From the NCBI GenBank assembly GCA_964643885.1, contig CAZXUI010000001.1, positions 62,001-126,000 of the forward strand: a stretch of 64,000 nucleotides of DNA, read 5' to 3'. Of the stretch, positions 7,483-14,883 are shown piece by piece (the stretch's first letter is position 1; the number at the start of each line of letters is the position of its first letter). The notes under the pieces are model-generated. The model searched no databases and was not told the DNA's origin. It worked only from the letters and a program-made list of their open reading frames with translations. The translations under genes were made by a program, and so were the position numbers. This stretch comes from CAADGL01 sp964643885 (GTDB taxonomy: Bacteria > Planctomycetota > Phycisphaerae > UBA1845 > Fen-1342).

Positions 7483-9201
7483 ATGGCCGGCCGGCTGCTC
7501 AGCCATTTTCTGACCCTCTCGCTCGTGCTGCTGCTCGGGGTCGTGCTGCTTGCGCCGATCGCCACGGTTGTGCGTGAAGGATTCGTCGACGAGGGGCAGT
7601 TCTCACTTGTCTGGTTCCAGGACGTGCTCGACTTTCCGCTCTATCGAGATGGACTTGTCAACAGCCTTCTGCTGGCGACCTACACGACGCTGCTGTGCCT
7701 GGTCATCTCGATTCCACTGGCGATGCTGGCCGAGAGCTACAACTTCGCCGGCAAGCGCTGGTGGCTGGCGCTCGTGCAGGTGCCGCTGATTCTGCCGCCG
7801 TTCGTGGGGGCGATCGGAATGAAGCTGCTGCTGTCACGCAACGGCGGGATCAACGCCATGCTGGCGTATTTCGGCCTGATCGACCCGGCCGAGCCGATCG
7901 ACTGGCTGGCCTACCCCTTCTGGTCGTGCGTGGTGCTCGAGGCGCTCTATCTCTATCCGATCACGCTGCTGAACGTGCAGGCGGCGCTGGCGAATATCGA
8001 TCCGGCCCTGGACGAGGCCGCGGCGAATTTGGGCTCCGGCCCGTGGCGGCGCTTCTGGCGGATCACGCTGCCCCTGATGCGGCCGGGGGTCTTTGCCGGC
8101 TCGACGCTGGTGTTCATCTGGGCCTTTACGGAGCTGGGCACGCCGCTGATGGTCGGCTTTCACGACGTGACGGCCGTGCAGGTCTTTCGTGAGCTGGAAA
8201 CGACCAACCCGGCCGGCGACGCGTACGCGCTGGTCGTGATCCTGCTGGCGGTCAGCGCCCTGCTCTATTTCGTGGGCAAGACGCTGCTCGGCCGCTCGCC
8301 CGGGGCGATGATGGCCAAGGCGACGGTGGCAGCCGCGCCGAAGCGCCTCCGCGGGTGGAAGGCCGCGCTGGTGACGCTGCCGTTCGCGGTGGTGTTTCTG
8401 GTGGCGGCCTTGCCGCACGTCGGTGTGATCCTGACGAGCCTGTCGGCCACGGGCATGCTCGAGGTGTCGCCGGGGCGGCTGACGCTTGAGCATCATGCCG
8501 CGCTGCTGGATTTCAAGTCGGGCACCGCCTCGGTCGGCGGCATGGCGGCGCTGAGCATCGTCAACAGCTTCAAGTACTCGATCCTGGCGACGATCGTGGA
8601 CGTCGTGCTGGGCTTTGCGATCGCGTATCTGGTCGTGCGGCGGCCGAGCTGGCTGACGGTGGTGCTCGACAACCTGGCGATGCTGCCGCTGGCGGTTCCG
8701 GGGCTGGTGCTGGCGTTCGGATTCTTCGCCATCACGCAGGGGGATTCGCCGGTCGCGTGGCTGAACCCGCTGCGGCACGACCCGACGCCGCTGCTGGTGA
8801 TCGCCTACGCAGTGCGGCGGGTGCCGTTCCTGGTGCGCTCGTGTGCGGCCGGATTGGAGCAGGTGTCCGAAGCGCTTGAGGAGGCTGCGATCAATCTTGG
8901 CGCGAGCCGGCTGCGGACGATGTGGTCGGTGGTGGTGCCGCTGCTGACGGCGAATTTCATCGCGGGCGGGTTGCTGGTGTTCAGCCGCTCGATGCTGGAG
9001 GTTTCCGACAGCCTGATTCTCGCCTTCGACAAGGAGACCTATCCGATGACGAAGGCGATCTGGAACCTGGCGCAGATTCCGCTGGCGGGGCCTGAGACGG
9101 CCTCGGCGCTGGGCGTGTGGGGGATGGTCATTCTGCTGGTGACGATCGTGGGGGCGTCGTTGATGTTGGGCAAGCGGCTGGGGGCGCTGTTCCGGGTGTG
9201 A
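7483..9201 (+). CDS. ABC transporter permease, duplicated (iron(III)/thiamine type)
   Basis: A 572-residue inner-membrane protein made of two homologous permease halves, as in FbpB/ThiP-like permeases. About twelve hydrophobic segments are visible. Each half carries an EAA loop that docks the ATPase: A-L-D-E-A-A-A-N-L-G-S-G (about residue 180) and A-L-E-E-A-A-I-N-L-G-A-S (about 465). I use the ATG at 7483, which starts directly before the first membrane span; a GTG at 7426 is an alternative. No substrate-binding protein or ATPase gene is nearby. They may lie in the assembly gap that begins 38 bases after the stop or elsewhere. Substrate is inferred only from the fused architecture. Confidence 0.88.
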   Translation: MAGRLLSHFLTLSLVLLLGVVLLAPIATVVREGFVDEGQFSLVWFQDVLDFPLYRDGLVNSLLLATYTTLLCLVISIPLAMLAESYNFAGKRWWLALVQVPLILPPFVGAIGMKLLLSRNGGINAMLAYFGLIDPAEPIDWLAYPFWSCVVLEALYLYPITLLNVQAALANIDPALDEAAANLGSGPWRRFWRITLPLMRPGVFAGSTLVFIWAFTELGTPLMVGFHDVTAVQVFRELETTNPAGDAYALVVILLAVSALLYFVGKTLLGRSPGAMMAKATVAAAPKRLRGWKAALVTLPFAVVFLVAALPHVGVILTSLSATGMLEVSPGRLTLEHHAALLDFKSGTASVGGMAALSIVNSFKYSILATIVDVVLGFAIAYLVVRRPSWLTVVLDNLAMLPLAVPGLVLAFGFFAITQGDSPVAWLNPLRHDPTPLLVIAYAVRRVPFLVRSCAAGLEQVSEALEEAAINLGASRLRTMWSVVVPLLTANFIAGGLLVFSRSMLEVSDSLILAFDKETYPMTKAIWNLAQIPLAGPETASALGVWGMVILLVTIVGASLMLGKRLGALFRV

Positions 9202-9239
9202 TCTTCTGTGCAAGGCAGAGTGGCGTCCGGTGTGTGCCC

Positions 9240-9339
9240 NNNNNNNNNNNNNNNNNNNNNNNNNNNNNNNNNNNNNNNNNNNNNNNNNNNNNNNNNNNNN
9301 NNNNNNNNNNNNNNNNNNNNNNNNNNNNNNNNNNNNNNN
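9240..9339. other. Assembly gap (100 N)
   Basis: Exactly 100 undetermined bases, the usual placeholder for a scaffold join of unknown size. It removes the C-terminal end of rsmD and possibly genes belonging with the upstream permease. Gene order across it is therefore not established. Confidence 0.98.
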
Positions 9340-9914
9340 GAGCGGCGCATCAGCAGCTCGATCCGCATCTCGCCGATCGTCCGCACGTCGACGCACTCCA
9401 GCAGCCGCAGATCCCGCTGCGGAAAACCCGTCCGCGCAGAGTGCCGCAGCACAGCGACGCCGTCGGGAGCGAGCCGCGCCGCGACACGCTCCAACAGATC
9501 GATCACGCGGGTCGTGTGTTCCACGTCGCGATAGGGGGGGTCGAGAAAGACCAGGCCGAACTGCCCGCTCGGCGCGAGCGGCAGCCGCGCGGTCCAGGCA
9601 TTCTCGACGCGGACGGACGCGTGCGTGCCCACGTCCAGCTTGGCCAGGTTCGCCCGCAGGGTTCGCAACGCCGTGCGGTCCTTCTCCACGAAGATGCACG
9701 ACGCGGCCCCGCGAGACAGACACTCGATCCCCAGCGAGCCGGCGCCCGCGAACAGATCCAGCACATCCACGGCCGGCAGCTCGCCCAACGTCCCGAAGCG
9801 ATGCCCCAGCACGTTGAACAGCGTCTCCTTGACCTGATCGGTGATCGGCCGCGTCGTTCGCCCGGGCGGCGCGGCCAGCGGGTATCCCCGAAAGCGACCT
9901 GCGATCACGCGCAT
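9340..9914 (-). CDS. rsmD: 16S rRNA (guanine(966)-N(2))-methyltransferase RsmD, 3' end cut by gap
   Basis: SAM-dependent methyltransferase that modifies G966 of 16S rRNA. About 190 residues are visible, close to full family length. M-R-V-I-A-G-R-F-R-G is the classic N-terminus, followed by T-R-P-I-T-D-Q-V-K-E-T-L-F-N-V-L, the SAM-binding D-L-F-A-G-A-G-S-L-G-I-E and the catalytic D-P-P-Y (about residue 130). The frame runs off into the N-run at the C-terminal end, so only a few residues should be missing. It is divergent from the UvrB/C-motif gene, with 146 bases between their starts. Confidence 0.93.
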
Positions 9915-10060
9915 GGATGATTCCGAGCCTGAGCGACGCGGCGCGGCGGTCGAACGAAGCCTTCCTCGCCCGCGGCACAATCCGCGCGGCCCCGCACGCA
10001 GAGCCCGCGGCACGGGCCGCAACTGATGCCCGGCCGCGACACTTCCGATGAAGGCAGTGG

Positions 10061-10858
10061 ATGATACACGACCTGCGGACCATTCTGGACGGTTGGGAAT
10101 ACGAGCCGGGCAAGATCTCGGTCCGCAAAATTATCGGCCGCGATGGGCGCGAGAAGGTGCAGACGCGGGTCGATCTGGGGCTGCTTCAGCTCGAAGTGTC
10201 CGGCCGGCCGGATGGGTTGCGGCCGCACGGCTGCGATACCTACCTGGACTACTGCGAGCAGCGGTTGCGGGAGCATGGCCGCAAGCCGAAGGGCGAGGAA
10301 GAGTTCGAGCTGACGGCGGAAGAGTGCGCGGAGCTGCGGCACGAGCTGCACCTGTTCTATCAGCGCTTTCTGTCGATGTTCGTGCTCGAGGAGTTCGCCT
10401 GCGTGGAGCGCGACACGGCCCACAATCTGCGGATTCTCGACCTCTGCCGGCAGTACGGACCTTCCGACCACGACCGAACCGTGCTGGAGGGTCAACGTGC
10501 GTATGTCACGATGATGAACGTTCGCGCCCGGGTGTATTCCGATGCGGCCCGGGAGGACTTTGTCGCCGCGCTGCACCATCTGGACGAGGGCGTCACGCTG
10601 GTCCAGCAGTTGCGTGACGAGCAGGAGACGCCGGCCGTGGAGTCCGACGGCTCGCCAGAGCTTCACGTGCTCGCGAACCTGCGCGAGGAGATCTACGAGA
10701 TGATGCCGGGCAACGCGCCTCTGCGGCTGCGCTGGGAGCTTCAGAAGGCGCTGGCCCGCGAGGACTATGAGCAGGCCGCCGCCCTGCGCGATCAGCTTGC
10801 CGAGGGCGGCCAGCTCCGCGCGGCGCGACCGCGCCGGCCGCGCCGCAAGACGGGCTGA
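10061..10858 (+). CDS. UvrB/UvrC-motif protein
   Basis: A 265-residue soluble protein. Its C-terminal part (about residues 220-252: L-R-W-E-L-Q-K-A-L-A-R-E-D-Y-E-Q-A-A-A-L-R-D-Q-L) is a UVR motif, the helical hairpin by which UvrB and UvrC interact and which also occurs in McsA and Clp proteins. The rest (Y-L-D-Y-C-E-Q-R-L near 65, E-C-A-E-L-R-H-E-L-H-L-F-Y-Q-R-F near 90) matches nothing I can name. Similar UVR-ending proteins are common in planctomycetes and have no assigned role. Not UvrB or UvrC itself, because nuclease and helicase motifs are absent. The start at 10061 is preceded by GAAGG. Confidence 0.75.
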   Translation: MIHDLRTILDGWEYEPGKISVRKIIGRDGREKVQTRVDLGLLQLEVSGRPDGLRPHGCDTYLDYCEQRLREHGRKPKGEEEFELTAEECAELRHELHLFYQRFLSMFVLEEFACVERDTAHNLRILDLCRQYGPSDHDRTVLEGQRAYVTMMNVRARVYSDAAREDFVAALHHLDEGVTLVQQLRDEQETPAVESDGSPELHVLANLREEIYEMMPGNAPLRLRWELQKALAREDYEQAAALRDQLAEGGQLRAARPRRPRRKTG

Positions 10859-10970
10859 GGCCGCGCTTTCGCCGGACTGCGGCCGGCCGTGTCCCGGTCG
10901 CCGGATTTCCGCTCGCGCGGCGACCCGCCGGGCGGCACACACGCGGTAAACCCCGCCGAATTCCTATCGA

Positions 10971-10999
10971 TTGACTGCCCGCAAGTGCCCCTCTAGGCT
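10971..10999 (+). promoter_or_regulatory. Sigma-70-type promoter for the lipoprotein gene
   Basis: TTGACT (10971-10976), 17 bases, TAGGCT (10994-10999). A transcript would begin near 11006 and give a leader of about 75 bases before the start codon at 11080. The stretch between 10859 and 11079 holds no gene. Confidence 0.6.
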
Positions 11000-11079
11000 A
11001 CGGTTCTGGTTCTGCCGGCCCGGTGGCGCCCGTGGGGTGCTGCGTCGTGGCCGGCCGGGCACGATCGCGAGAGGAGCAC

Positions 11080-12162
11080 ATGACGACCCGTTGGCTCTTG
11101 GCGCTGGCGCTACCGATGATTGCCGTGGGCCTGAGCGCCTGCGGCGAGGGGAGTGAGAACGGCGGCCCGGCGAGCCACATGCCCGTCGCCGCGCACGTGG
11201 TCGACCCCGGTGTGCTACAGGACCCGACGGGCTATCAGCCGGCTACGTTCGAGCCGCTGCCCGGGTCGCCGGCCGCGCGGGGGAGCACGTTCTCAGGCGG
11301 GGGCGGTGCCGAGGACTCTGCGATCCGCACGCTGGTGCGCGACACGGCGGCGGCGATCTTCGGGTTCGACGGCGCAGCGCTGCTCGACTCGCTCGATCCG
11401 CAGGCGATCGCGCCGGTGGAGCCGCTTCGGCCGGACCTGATCAGCACGTTCGAGAAGGTGCAGACGCTTCAGCGGCTGGTCACGTCGAAGCTGGATCCGG
11501 CCGCGGCGCAGGCGTCTAATCAACTCAACGAGCGCGCGGCCGCCGCGATTCCGGATGCGCTCGCGTCCGCGCTGGTGGTCGAGATGCTGTCGCCCACGAG
11601 CGCGTCGATCAGCCTGGACGGGCAGAAGCTCACGGCTGCGTTGATGCCGCTGGTTTCCGATCTGACGGCGATGGCGGCGCAGGCGGCGGGCGCGGCGCCC
11701 GAAGGCGCCGCGGGGGGGGACGTCATCGGCGAGGTTCCGGCCGGCGGTGCCGCGGTGCCGCCGATGGATCTCGTGGCGCTGCTGAGCCAGGTTCAGGAGG
11801 CGTTGACCGGGCAGAGCCTGCTCGTCAAGAAGGTCGACGACGCCTGGAAATTCGAGCTGCCGGTCGAGATCAGCGAGGGCGACGTCGAGATCCTGCGCGA
11901 GGTGCTGACGTTCGCGAACACGGCGCTCGATTCGATCATGGCCAAGCTCCAGGCGGTCGATCAGCTTACGCCCGAGGTGATGGAGCGGCTTCAGGCGGAG
12001 ATCGCCGGCGAGCTGACCATGCCGTTCATGGCGCTCATGGGGCGCATCAGCACGCTGATCGATGCGGAAGCGGCGGCGCCGGGCGAGCAGCCGGTGTCAG
12101 AGCCCGCGGCCGAGACGCCGGACGACAGCCCGCGCGATCAGCGCCGTCCTCCCAGTCCGTAG
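11080..12162 (+). CDS. Hypothetical lipoprotein
   Basis: A 360-residue exported protein. Residues 1-20 form a lipoprotein signal (T-T-R-W-L-L-A-L-A-L-P-M-I-A) ending in the lipobox L-S-A-C, so the mature protein should be lipid-anchored. GAGGAG lies 4 bases before the chosen ATG. The body is Ala/Leu-rich and mainly helical with no recognised domain; two segments (about residues 100-190 and 245-330) look like amphipathic helices. The downstream OB/HD gene begins 10 bases after the stop, so they are probably co-transcribed. Function unknown. Confidence 0.75.
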   Translation: MTTRWLLALALPMIAVGLSACGEGSENGGPASHMPVAAHVVDPGVLQDPTGYQPATFEPLPGSPAARGSTFSGGGGAEDSAIRTLVRDTAAAIFGFDGAALLDSLDPQAIAPVEPLRPDLISTFEKVQTLQRLVTSKLDPAAAQASNQLNERAAAAIPDALASALVVEMLSPTSASISLDGQKLTAALMPLVSDLTAMAAQAAGAAPEGAAGGDVIGEVPAGGAAVPPMDLVALLSQVQEALTGQSLLVKKVDDAWKFELPVEISEGDVEILREVLTFANTALDSIMAKLQAVDQLTPEVMERLQAEIAGELTMPFMALMGRISTLIDAEAAAPGEQPVSEPAAETPDDSPRDQRRPPSP

Positions 12163-12172
12163 GCGGATTCAC

Positions 12173-13180
12173 GTGAGTCCTGCGAGCACTTCCGATCGCC
12201 GCAGTATCGCCGAGCTCCGCGCCGGGGAGCGGCTCGACGATGCCATCTTCCGCATCGCGCAGAAGGACCTGCGCACGACCAGCAACGGCAGTCTGTACAT
12301 CCACGCCGTGCTGGCGGATGCGAGCGGCCAGGTCGTCGCCCGCATGTGGAACGCCTCGCAGGAGATGTTCGACTCGATTCCCGAAGGCGGCCTGCTGCAC
12401 ATCCGCGGGCGGGTGGAGAGCTACAAGGGCCGGCCGCAGGTCATCATCGACGGGCTGCGTGCGGTCGACGCCGGCAGCGTGGATGCCAGCGAATTCCTGC
12501 CGCGGACGCGCGAAGACGTCGGCCGGATGTGGGAGCGGGTCAAGGAGATTCTGCGCTCGATCGAGCACCCCGATCTGCTGGCGCTGGTGGGCGAGTTCGT
12601 GCGCGACGAGGCGTTCGCCGACAGCTTCCGGCGTGCGCCGGCCGCGCGCGGGCTGCATCATGCCTACGTCGGCGGCCTGCTGGAGCACACGCTCAGCCTG
12701 CTGGAGCTGGCGCTGGTGGTGCTGCCGCGCTATCCGCAGGTGAGCCGCGACCTGGTGCTGGCGGCGATCTTCTTCCACGACGCGGGCAAGACGGCCGAGT
12801 TGAACTACCAGACGAGCTTCGATTACACGAACGAGGGGCAGCTCATCGGGCACATCGTGCAGGCCAGCATCTGGGTGCACGAGGCGGCGGCGCGGCTCGC
12901 GGCGCGCACGGGCAAGGCCTTCCCGGCCGACGTGCTGATGGCCCTCAAGCACATTATCGTGGCGCATCACGGCAAGTACGAGTTCGGCAGCCCGAAGCTG
13001 CCGGCGACGCCCGAGGCGTTCATGGTGCACTACCTGGACAACCTCGATGCCAAGCTGAACATGGTCTTCGCGGCGATCGAAGCCGACCCGGACGAAGCGA
13101 GCGACTGGACGCAGTGGATTCCGGCGCTCGAAACGCGCGTCTTCAAGCCCGACGTGATGAAGCGCTCCCCCGACGCATAA
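12173..13180 (+). CDS. OB-fold/HD-domain 3'-5' exoribonuclease, YhaM family
   Basis: A 335-residue cytoplasmic protein with an N-terminal OB nucleic-acid-binding domain (about residues 20-95, G-S-L-Y-I-H-A-V-L-A-D ... G-R-V-E-S-Y-K-G-R-P-Q-V). A metal-dependent HD phosphohydrolase domain follows: H-H-A-Y-V-G-G-L-L-E-H-T near 160, F-F-H-D-A-G-K near 200, and H-I-I-V-A-H-H-G-K-Y-E-F-G near 262. This order is that of YhaM/CBF1-type 3'-to-5' exoribonucleases, which trim single-stranded RNA or DNA. GTG at 12173 is chosen because the reading frame upstream is Arg-rich overlap with the lipoprotein gene. Length is close to YhaM (about 314). Confidence 0.88.
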   Translation: MSPASTSDRRSIAELRAGERLDDAIFRIAQKDLRTTSNGSLYIHAVLADASGQVVARMWNASQEMFDSIPEGGLLHIRGRVESYKGRPQVIIDGLRAVDAGSVDASEFLPRTREDVGRMWERVKEILRSIEHPDLLALVGEFVRDEAFADSFRRAPAARGLHHAYVGGLLEHTLSLLELALVVLPRYPQVSRDLVLAAIFFHDAGKTAELNYQTSFDYTNEGQLIGHIVQASIWVHEAAARLAARTGKAFPADVLMALKHIIVAHHGKYEFGSPKLPATPEAFMVHYLDNLDAKLNMVFAAIEADPDEASDWTQWIPALETRVFKPDVMKRSPDA

Positions 13181-13217
13181 GGCGCCTTTTGACGGCCTTC
13201 GCCCTCCGTCCGGCGGC

Positions 13218-13246
13218 TTGTCGCGGCGGCGGATCGGGCCTACACT
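13218..13246 (+). promoter_or_regulatory. Promoter of ahcY
   Basis: TTGTCG (13218-13223), 17 bases, TACACT (13241-13246). The same TACACT box occurs in the promoter at 53352-53381. Transcription would start near 13253 and leave a leader of about 100 bases. Confidence 0.6.
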
Positions 13247-13252
13247 GCGTGG

Positions 13253-13352
13253 CTCGCGGCGTGGCGAAGGCGCGAGGGGTGCCGCGCGCCGCTGCACGGC
13301 AACCCCGCAAGGACCATCCCGGGACCCGACCGCCGCTACGGAGGTGATCTAG
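13253..13352 (+). promoter_or_regulatory. Structured 5' leader of ahcY
   Basis: The leader contains a strong stem, GGGGTGCCG pairing with CGGCAACCCC with a bulged A, around a 12-base GC-rich loop. The AAGGACCATCC stretch and the ribosome site ACGGAGGTGAT before the ATG follow. Many ahcY genes carry an S-adenosylhomocysteine riboswitch here, but I do not see that motif's CAGGCUCGG-type strand, so I only call it a structured leader. Confidence 0.4.
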
Positions 13353-14618
13353 ATGGCGAAGTACACCGGTGACGTGACGAACGTTTCGCTGGCCGCGGAC
13401 GGCCAGAAGCGGATTCTGTGGGCCGACCGCGACATGCCCGTGCTGGCACTGATCCGCGAGCGCTTCGAGAAGGAGAAGCCGCTCAAGGGCGTGCGCATGG
13501 GCTGCTGCATGCACGTCACCAGCGAGACGGCCAACCTGATGCGGACGCTCAAGGCGGGCGGGGCGCAGGTGGCCCTGTGTGCCTCGAACCCGCTCAGCAC
13601 GCAGGACGAGACCGCGGCCAGCCTGGTCAAGGACTTCGGCGTGCCGGTCTACGCCCGGCGGGGCGAAAGCGTCGAGGTGTTCTATAAGCACCTGAACGCG
13701 GTGATCGACCTCAAGCCGCACCTGACCATGGACGACGGCGCGGACCTGGTGAATCTGCTGCACACCAAGCGGGAGCGCGACGCCGGCTCGATCGTCGCCA
13801 GCATGGAGGAGACGACCACCGGCGTCATCCGCCTGCGGGCGATGGCCAAAAACGGGCACCTGAAGTTCCCCGTGATCGCCGTCAATGACGCCGATACCAA
13901 GCACCTGTTCGACAACCGCTACGGCACGGGCCAGAGCACGATCGACGGAGTCGTCCGGGCGACGGACACGCTGCTGGCGGGCAGCAAGGTCGTGATCGCC
14001 GGATACGGCTGGTGCGGCCGGGGCGTGGCGATGCGGGCGCGGGGGGCCGGCGCGCACGTGATCGTGACGGAGATCAACCCGCTGCGAGCGCTTGAAGCGG
14101 TGATGGACGGATTCGACGTGCGGCCGATGAGCGAGGCGGCCCCGCTGGGCGACGTGTTCATCACGGTCACCGGCAACAAGCACGTGCTCCGCGAGGAGCA
14201 TTTCCGCAAGATGAAGAACGGGGCCCGCATCTGCAACAGCGGGCACTTCGACGTGGAGATCGACATCCCCGCCCTGCGGAAGATGTCCAGCAAGGTCAAC
14301 AAGGACGTCCGCAAGAACGTGGACGAGTATCGGCTCAACGGCAAGTCGATCTTTCTGCTGGCCGAGGGGCGGCTCGTCAATCTTTCCGCGGCGACCGGCC
14401 ACCCGGCCAGCGTGATGGACATGAGCTTCGCGACGCAGGCGCTGGCGGCCGAGTGGGCCCTCAAGCGCAGCAAGTCGCTGACGATCGGCGTGCACGACGT
14501 GCCGGAAGAGATCGAGGCGTACGTCGCCCGGCTCAAGCTCAAGAGCATGAACGTCAAGATCGACAAGCTCACGGACGTGCAGGTCAAGTACCTGGCCAGC
14601 TCGGACGAGGGCACCTGA
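13353..14618 (+). CDS. ahcY: Adenosylhomocysteinase
   Basis: NAD-dependent hydrolysis of S-adenosylhomocysteine to adenosine and homocysteine, clearing the inhibitory by-product of methylation. 421 residues, the short type without the extra loop of some SAHases. Visible motifs are C-C-M-H-V-T-S-E-T-A-N-L (about 50-61), C-A-S-N-P-L-S-T-Q-D-E-T-A-A, the substrate region V-N-D-A-D-T-K-H-L-F-D-N-R-Y-G-T-G-Q-S, NAD site V-I-A-G-Y-G-W-C-G-R-G (about 213-223), N-S-G-H-F-D-V-E-I and L-N-L-S-A-A-T-G-H-P-type L-V-N-L-S-A-A-T-G-H-P. A near-consensus ribosome site lies 6-7 bases upstream. It has its own promoter and a terminator. Confidence 0.97.
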   Translation: MAKYTGDVTNVSLAADGQKRILWADRDMPVLALIRERFEKEKPLKGVRMGCCMHVTSETANLMRTLKAGGAQVALCASNPLSTQDETAASLVKDFGVPVYARRGESVEVFYKHLNAVIDLKPHLTMDDGADLVNLLHTKRERDAGSIVASMEETTTGVIRLRAMAKNGHLKFPVIAVNDADTKHLFDNRYGTGQSTIDGVVRATDTLLAGSKVVIAGYGWCGRGVAMRARGAGAHVIVTEINPLRALEAVMDGFDVRPMSEAAPLGDVFITVTGNKHVLREEHFRKMKNGARICNSGHFDVEIDIPALRKMSSKVNKDVRKNVDEYRLNGKSIFLLAEGRLVNLSAATGHPASVMDMSFATQALAAEWALKRSKSLTIGVHDVPEEIEAYVARLKLKSMNVKIDKLTDVQVKYLASSDEGT

Positions 14619-14635
14619 TCGGGTAGCGATTCAGA

Positions 14636-14668
14636 GCGGGTGCCGGTCGGCGGCCGGCGCCCGCTTCT
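14636..14668 (+). terminator. Terminator after ahcY
   Basis: An 11-bp stem, GCGGGTGCCGG with CCGGCGCCCGC (one G-U pair), and a 7-base loop, followed by TTCT, 18 bases after the ahcY stop. The rest of the gap to 14883 shows no gene. Confidence 0.6.
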
Positions 14669-14883
14669 GCTGACGCGCGGCCTTTGCGCGACGCGGCCCG
14701 GCCGCCTGCTTCATTCCCAGCGATCACCCATCCTGCTCCCGGTTCGAAAGCGCGCCCGCTCTCCAGAGCGGCGCCTGCGTGCCGTCGAGGCGCAAACTTG
14801 CCGGTTTCGCCTCGCCGGGATTCCCCGGCCGCGCGGCCGGGCCCGATAGAACGGGTGGGTTGCGCGCCCGCTGGGTGAAATCG

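Noticed and set aside
7834..10128. Long minus-strand frame running across the run of N
   Set aside because: It reads through undetermined bases and opposite the permease; only the rsmD portion (9340-9914) has family motifs.
13253..13352. S-adenosylhomocysteine riboswitch before ahcY
   Set aside because: A GAGG-type strand is present but the matching CAGGCUCGG-type strand is missing, so the consensus is not met.
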